DNA of 64,000 nt from Aquila chrysaetos chrysaetos (Eukaryota > Chordata > Aves > Accipitriformes > Accipitridae), in the NCBI RefSeq assembly GCF_900496995.4, contig NC_044029.1, forward strand, positions 15,066,001-15,130,000, written 5' to 3'. Positions 58,752 through 64,000 of the stretch are shown here, piece after piece (position 1 is the stretch's first letter; every line of letters begins with the position of its first letter). The position numbers and the translations under genes are program-made. Below the pieces are notes generated by a model. It did no database searches. It had not been told where the DNA came from and saw only the letters and a program-made list of their open reading frames with translations.

Positions 58752-61511
58752 GCACAGCCTGCCAAGACGATGACAGTCACTTATTCCAGCAAAGTAGCAA
58801 ATGCCACTTTCTTTGGATTTCACAGATTACTCCTAAAGTGGAAAGGCAGCATCTACAAATTACTGTACAGAGAATTTATTGTTTTTGCTACTCTTTACAC
58901 AGCGATAAGTGTATTATACAGGTACACTCTTTCCAATTCACATCTCATTAAATGTTATCCTGAAGTTTCACAGTCTTCACGGTGTTAGGCTGATGAATGA
59001 CGGTTGGGGGGGAGGTTACTACATAATTATTGTCTTTTCCTTGGACCTTTCCTAATGTCCTTTCCTTTCCATGTTTACTTTAATGTTCCTACCTATAGCT
59101 GGTAGGCTATAAATAAGAAACTGTCTATCGTATTCAGCTGATTCTGCTTTCAGCCCAGCATTGAGCAACTGTTAGGCTAAATAAACACCCATAGCTAGCC
59201 TATGTTATATAGCTTTTATCATTCTGACATCAAGTTGGTGGCAGCGAGCGTGCCTCTCTGCTTTAAATGATAAGTATAGACCTTCCATTCTACTTGCAGA
59301 ACTGTGTCTTCAGTTGCTCAGTGGTAATTTCTTTAACAACCCTGAAAGGTGATAATTTGTGAGTCAGGTTATATAGTCAGGAAAAGCAAAGTTTTGCTTA
59401 AAGCTAGGACAGCATGGCAAACTTTATTTTTAAGCTTGCAGAGGGCCAAGAAAACTGCATGGAAGCCAGCCGTGGTTATTACCTGTGTGTCACCCAGCAC
59501 CTGGGAGGGTCACGTTAGGAGAGTTGCTTCTTCCACCAAGGTGTGAGTTAAACACCCGAAAGACAGATGCATTCCATCAATTAGTACAGTGAAGCTTTTA
59601 ATTGATGAAGTACACTACACAAGTATCAAAATCATGAATCAGCTCTTACCTTGATCTCTAATTGGACCTCAGTGTTTGCTTTTTTGTGAAGCGAGGAGAA
59701 AATGAGCTTCAGTTTGTCTGTGATTAATCATTAATTTTCCAAAATGTTCAGTAATCTATACCTGTAAACTTGGAAAGAAGATTACAGGATTAATATGTAA
59801 AGAAACACAACAGCCTCACATTTATTTTAAAAAATCTAGTTTTACTGAAATGTTAGGCAATTAAAGACCGTGGTAAATACACCATGGAAAGCCTTCTATA
59901 TATATACTGCAGGTGTTATTGCACAATTGTAAGCAAAACCCACCAAATATTTGTCATGTGCTCCTTTTATATGAAATCAAAGAATAACTGTAATACTCTT
60001 CTATACAAATAAAATAATTGTTTATATTTAAGCTTGTTGTATTTCATTAGATATCTTTCTCCACGGGCAGAAGCTGCCATGCTCCACTCATTTTCTATCA
60101 TCTGGTGAATATTTTCCTCACTGCAAGATAAATACAGTGGTTGTGGTTTTAATCTTGTGTAAAAGAGAAATTTTGTAGGAGTAAGAGTAAAAACTGCCGC
60201 AACAACGTAGCATTTTCAAATAAGAGCAATTAGAGATTGGTAACCTTTTGCAATTCAAGCCAACCTGAGCATTTTTATTCTGTAGCCCTCTGAAAAATGA
60301 GAGCAAGCTCTACCTGCAGACTTAGGGCTTAATATCATCGCTGGTCTGTATGGGATAGCAAGCTAATTCTCCAGGTGTATTGATCCTAATTAGTAGTGCC
60401 AGTCAAATTAGTCAGCAGAAAACTGCAAAGACGAGGGAATAATATTGTCTTCTCCTCCAGCTTCCTTATTACATGCCAAAAGTGTTCAGCCCTTTACCTT
60501 TAAGAACTTACCTTTAAGACATTAGCCAAGGTTGCTCCCGGTTGCACATACCTGATTATTTATACATATTTGCGCTTTGTAGATAGTCCCAGAATATTAT
60601 GAAAGGACAGATACATTTTATTTTTGCTGCAGGTTTTTTCTTACAGGTAGCCAAAAACGGTTCTTTGAAAAATTATCAATTTACTGTGACAAATATGCTG
60701 AACAAATCCCAGTAACTTTTGTGCTTGGTAAGTACCAGTTCAATGTGAAATTATTCTCCAACGCTGTCTCTGTTCAGGCATTTTGTGACTGTCCATGCAT
60801 GGAAGCATTTCAGAGCTGTGGGGCATATGGGAGGTTAGAGGCTCACAATAAAATCATCAGCTTCCAAGAGGTGTCCTTAAATTTGAGTTGCTTTTGTCAC
60901 ATCAGCATTTATGCTCATGTTCTTAATATTCCACCAAAAGAGTAAAGTTTCCATATGTATACATATAGAGAGAGAGCCCACTAACACTGATACATTGTGC
61001 CGGATCTTTCAAAGCACTAAAAAGGTTTACTACAGAAGAGGAAATTTGGAAGTTCATAAGTATGAGATACTCAGCTGGAACGGGCCATTACGTTGCAGTG
61101 TCTATTAAATAATTAAGATTGATTGCATCCTGGGTTTTGATGTGACTTTCTGCATTTATTCGGGGAAACGTAGCAGTTCAGCGATACGAATAACACTCTG
61201 CAAACTAAATCAAAGTAACCTAAACAGGAATCCTGATAGGCACTGGACTTTTTTCTTTTTTTCCTTCTAACCCCCAGGTTTCTACGTTACTTTGGTGGTG
61301 AATCGCTGGTGGAACCAGTTTGTGAACTTGCCGTGGCCCGATCGACTGATGTTCCTCATCTCTAGCTGTGTCCAGGGCAGAGATGAATATGGGCGCTTGT
61401 TAAGGAGGACTCTCATGCGTTACGTGAATTTAACATCCCTGCTGATCTTTCGCTCTGTGAGCACAGCTGTGTACAAAAGGTTTCCCACCATGGACCATGT
61501 GGTAGGAGCAG
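58752..61511 (+). CDS. BEST3: BEST3 (bestrophin-3), first three coding exons; gene continues beyond the window
   Basis: Coding segments 58770-58921, 60633-60727 and 61278-61511 (152, 95 and 234 bases) join in frame and encode residues 1-160 of a bestrophin. The three lengths match the exon structure I know for BEST1. The start [20 protein letters not shown] and the later [14 protein letters not shown] and [16 protein letters not shown] are closest to BEST3. Bestrophins are pentameric calcium-activated anion channels of the plasma membrane. The part here covers the N-terminal gate-proximal segment, the first membrane helices and the neck. Ile76, Phe80 and Phe84, the hydrophobic neck residues of BEST1, are all present. 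The remaining exons, with the calcium clasp, lie past 64000; I found no fourth exon in 61512-64000. It is divergent from RAB3IP. Confidence 0.93.
58770..58921 (+). CDS. BEST3: BEST3 coding exon 1, residues 1-51
   Basis: The exon opens at 58752 after the acceptor TACTGTTTCTAG and carries 18 bases of leader before the ATG at 58770. It encodes the N-terminal segment and the start of the first membrane helix, including [12 protein letters not shown], shared by all bestrophins. The donor GTACAC is weak after +4. The exon ends in phase 2 inside Arg51. Confidence 0.93.
58922..60632 (+). other. BEST3 intron 1
   Basis: A 1.7-kb intron with no feature recognised beyond ordinary AT-rich sequence. Confidence 0.7.
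60633..60727 (+). CDS. BEST3: BEST3 coding exon 2, residues 51-83
   Basis: Ninety-five bases after the acceptor TTTTTGCTGCAG encode [20 protein letters not shown] and [12 protein letters not shown]. The neck residues Ile76 and Phe80 are here. The donor is GTAAGT. A CAG/GT at 60649-60652 within the exon is not used, because the upstream acceptor gives the family-length exon. Confidence 0.93.
60728..61277 (+). other. BEST3 intron 2
   Basis: A 550-base intron. It contains a small GA repeat near 60968; nothing else recognised. Confidence 0.7.
61278..61511 (+). CDS. BEST3: BEST3 coding exon 3, residues 83-160
   Basis: It encodes [59 protein letters not shown] and on to [11 protein letters not shown]. 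This covers Phe84 of the neck and the conserved RRTLMRY and RSVS segments. Against human BEST3 as I recall it, the [10 protein letters not shown] loop is the most changed part, and VVGAG replaces VVEAG. Acceptor CCCCCAG, donor GTACTG. Confidence 0.93.
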
Positions 61512-64000
61512 GTACTGCCGAGTCCTTCTCCCCAAAAATGTCTTTCCTTTCCTTCAGAGGTGGGGGCACAGGGAGGGAAGAAACCAGACTAATTTTTTCT
61601 TTCCTCTTTGGCCCCATGTGTGCCTTATACTAACCAGTGGCAAGGCTACCACATTTTTGTCAGTGGCTTAAATGACATGCCCTTAAGCGTGCGTCTTTAA
61701 TGCTCTTAAAGTCTTCATCGAGCGACTCTATAGAAATCAAATGAGTTTGATGCTCTTACGTGGATCTGCTCTCAGACATCAAAGAGGCCATAGGCCTGCC
61801 CCGAGCACACAGGCATACGGAGCAGGTACAATATTCTCCAAAGCGTGAAAAATAACGTAGTTGCTCTGTAGCATGATGCAGTCATGATGGTGACTTGTTA
61901 TACGGCATTGCCTCAATGTCTAGGATGTGACCTTGTCTTGAGTATCAGAGACTGGTCTCCGCAGGCACTTCACAAGTACAGCTTTATCTCAGTGGTTTGT
62001 AAGTAGATTGCATAGGTCAGAGATTTATTGTGACATACTTGAAAACCCTCAACCCCAAGGGTATTTTCTTTAAATTTACAACCTCACATTAAGCTTGGTT
62101 TTTCAAGGATAAATAGACTGAGTATTAAGTGTGTCTTTATTTTCTGTTTGTTTTGATAACACAGTGAGTGTGATGATGGGGAAGAGAGTTCAACCACGTA
62201 AGGCTTTGCTTGTCTATGGAGGACTGACTGCTGAGTATTTAAAGGCAAGGTGTGATGCCATGCCTTCTGACCGGCTCGGTCAGAGTCAGGGGTAGAACAC
62301 CAGCGCCGAGATGTGGGGATCTATTCCAAATAAGAGAAGTCGTACATTTTTTACTGAACGTCTTGCGTTTCTTAAAATTATTCCTTTGGCAGAGATTAGT
62401 AAGCAAAGTTGAAGTTGTAGCAAGTTAAAATATGCAGTGTGTATATCCATATACGCATTTCAAATATGTGTGAGAAGCTTTGGATATTACAAAAAATCCA
62501 GGCAGAATGCACTGATCTTACTGAAAGAAATCATTTATGATGGATTTGGTTGGATTTTGAAGTTCTCTTCCTCGTGCTGTTCAACAAAACTGTTTACCTG
62601 AGCCTGCGAGAGGTCAAGGAAGCTTCTGTCACTCTCCCCAGCAATCTGCTTCTAGTACGCACTGGAAAATTACAACATTTCCAGCAGGCTAATCCAGCTC
62701 TGCCTCCCTATTGCTAAAGACAATCTGTTCCAGAAGAGACAAAATGTCACAGCGTTGTACAAAAATTGTAGACTGGAAAACAAGTTTTGGTTGTTTGGGT
62801 TTTTTTAACAGTGGAAAATATTCTACTATAAACTGTATAACTAATTATTGATAGTGTAGTCAGCTCTGTGGATTTCAGTACTTATTCTGTAGGTTTTAAT
62901 ACGTATTGTGCCACAGAATTTTTGTTGATGCAGTACTGAGCACTTAAGGATATATCTTGCTCCTATTAACATCCAGTGATTAAGACAGTCCTCCGCAATT
63001 ATCCCCTCCCTAGCTCCCTATGGCATTACATATCAGACTGCATGGGAGTGCAACATTTAATATGAACGTGAGCAGCAGAATCTAATACTTACAGCACAGT
63101 CATCACTGAAACAACTTGTGCCGATTTTGCATTTCACTATCAAACTGAGAACTGCCACAGCGTAACTATTGCTACGCATTTCCCTTTTCAGCAGATTAAC
63201 TGCTTAAATTCATAGATTTTAAATCTGAGAACAGTATCATGACAATCTAGCCTGACTCATCCGTAACACAAGGCATAAAAGCTTACTCACAACATCTTTT
63301 ATCATGGTGCAATTTCTGACTGAGCTATGATACCTTCTAGGAATATACCCAGCCCTGATTTAAAATTCAGCTGGGTATAATGGAGACTACTTCACATCCT
63401 AGGTGAACTGACATTCACAAAGATGAACTTGCTTTTGAAAAGTAAAATTTTGTTCTCAGTCTGAACTTGCACAGAGTCATCTTCTAGTCACAGGATTTTG
63501 TAATAGGGTTGGGTTATTCTTCTCTTAATTAGATGAAAACACCATTTTCTCTCAATAGCTACCTGTTAGCAGAGTGCATAAAGGCTTGAATAAACTTAGG
63601 AGTTTCACCTTCTGTAGTGGATGGTCTTCAGTGCTGGACCTTCCTCCTAACTCTTTTCTAAACTCTTTTTCATTTTTTAGCGTTCTTTCTGGAGCTGTAG
63701 GCAGTAGAGGCATGTAGATTCATGACGTTATGGTGCTGAGTACTGCGGCACGTATGCCGTAAGTGTCAAATGCCTAGCAGCAGTCCTGAGCATACCAATC
63801 CTCTTGGCTGCAAGCTGCAAGAGGGAAGTTGGATGCTCAAGAACACAAGTCTTAAAAAACACGAGTAGTGAATCAGCAGCTGGGCGGAGAGCAGCCCAAA
63901 ACAGCTGATAGGAAATGCTGAAGAGAAACATGAGGTGTGAGCCCAACTACACAAATACCTAAAGACAGCTGAAGTTTGCAGTCCCAAACCCTCTACTGGA
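61512..64000 (+). other. BEST3 intron 3 (partial)
   Basis: No bestrophin fourth exon (which should begin FMTTDER in the family) was found here, so the stretch is intron to the window end. It holds an old CR1 fragment from about 63205. Confidence 0.6.
63205..63620 (-). mobile_element. Ancient CR1 3'-end fragment
   Basis: The plus strand has CATAGATTTTAAATCTGAGA, ATCATGACAATCTAGCCTGA, CCAGCCCTGATTTAAAATTC and GAACTTGCACAGAGTC. These are in the order of the antisense 3' region of old sauropsid CR1 elements (CATAGATT-TAAGGCCAGAAGG, ATGATCATCTAGTCTGACC, CAGTCTTGATTTAAA). It is heavily diverged, in the BEST3 intron, antisense to the gene. Confidence 0.6.

Noticed and set aside
58922-58988. Continuation of BEST3 exon 1 frame ([11 protein letters not shown]...)
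   Set aside because: Intron read-through beyond the donor at 58922; the second exon gives the conserved sequence instead.
61512-61633. Continuation of the BEST3 exon 3 frame
   Set aside because: Read-through after the donor GTACTG; the exon length of 234 bases matches the family structure.
63720-63760. TTCATGACGTTATGG considered as the start of BEST3 exon 4 (FMTTDER)
   Set aside because: It reads FMTLW and then diverges, and no acceptor fits; the true exon is outside the window.
1-64000. CRISPR arrays, bacterial operons, tRNA or rRNA genes
   Set aside because: No regularly spaced repeats, no ribosome binding sites or operons, and no recognisable tRNA or rRNA sequence; the window is vertebrate genomic DNA.

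Overview
This is a vertebrate nuclear window, almost certainly from a bird. Two lines of evidence support this. It has long AT-rich introns with compact, conserved exons and one CpG island, and its interspersed repeats are antisense CR1-type LINE relics plus a solo LTR of a type I recognise from bird genomes. No bacterial, CRISPR, tRNA or rRNA feature was seen. The gene order MYRFL - RAB3IP - BEST3 matches the order I know from human 12q15, with the same relative orientations.

Layout. (1) 1-3.5 kb: the first coding exon of MYRFL on the minus strand (3411-3456) and part of its first intron; the rest of the gene lies outside the window. (2) 6.4-32.1 kb: the complete coding part of RAB3IP (Rabin8) on the minus strand in ten coding exons, all with GT/AG borders and consistent phases. 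Together they encode a 461-residue protein. One or more noncoding first exons lie in (3), a CpG island at about 39.48-41.2 kb that serves as the RAB3IP promoter region. It carries an NRF1 palindrome, a GC box, a strong CTCF-like site and a 29-base G run. (4) 41.2-58.7 kb: the spacer between RAB3IP and BEST3, with an old CR1 fragment near 45-46 kb, a GC-rich patch near 52.1-52.65 kb and no convincing coding gene. (5) 58.75-64 kb: the first three coding exons of BEST3 (bestrophin-3) on the plus strand, encoding residues 1-160; the gene runs off the right edge.

Functions. RAB3IP is the guanine-nucleotide exchange factor that activates RAB8 during vesicle delivery and primary cilium assembly. BEST3 belongs to the bestrophin family of calcium-activated chloride channels. 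MYRFL is a paralogue of MYRF, the membrane-tethered, self-cleaving transcription factor. The three are genomic neighbours and nothing in the sequence suggests a shared pathway. RAB3IP and BEST3 are divergent but about 18 kb apart, so a shared core promoter is unlikely. MYRFL and RAB3IP are in tandem.

No clearly new system was found. The most interesting points are an upstream ORF overlapping the RAB3IP start codon, the CTCF/NRF1/poly-G arrangement in the CpG island, a solo LTR with an exact 5-bp target duplication and an apparent internal deletion, and a marked strand and regional bias of long A runs. Exon borders were read by eye from splice signals and remembered family sequences; no alignment or transcript data were available.
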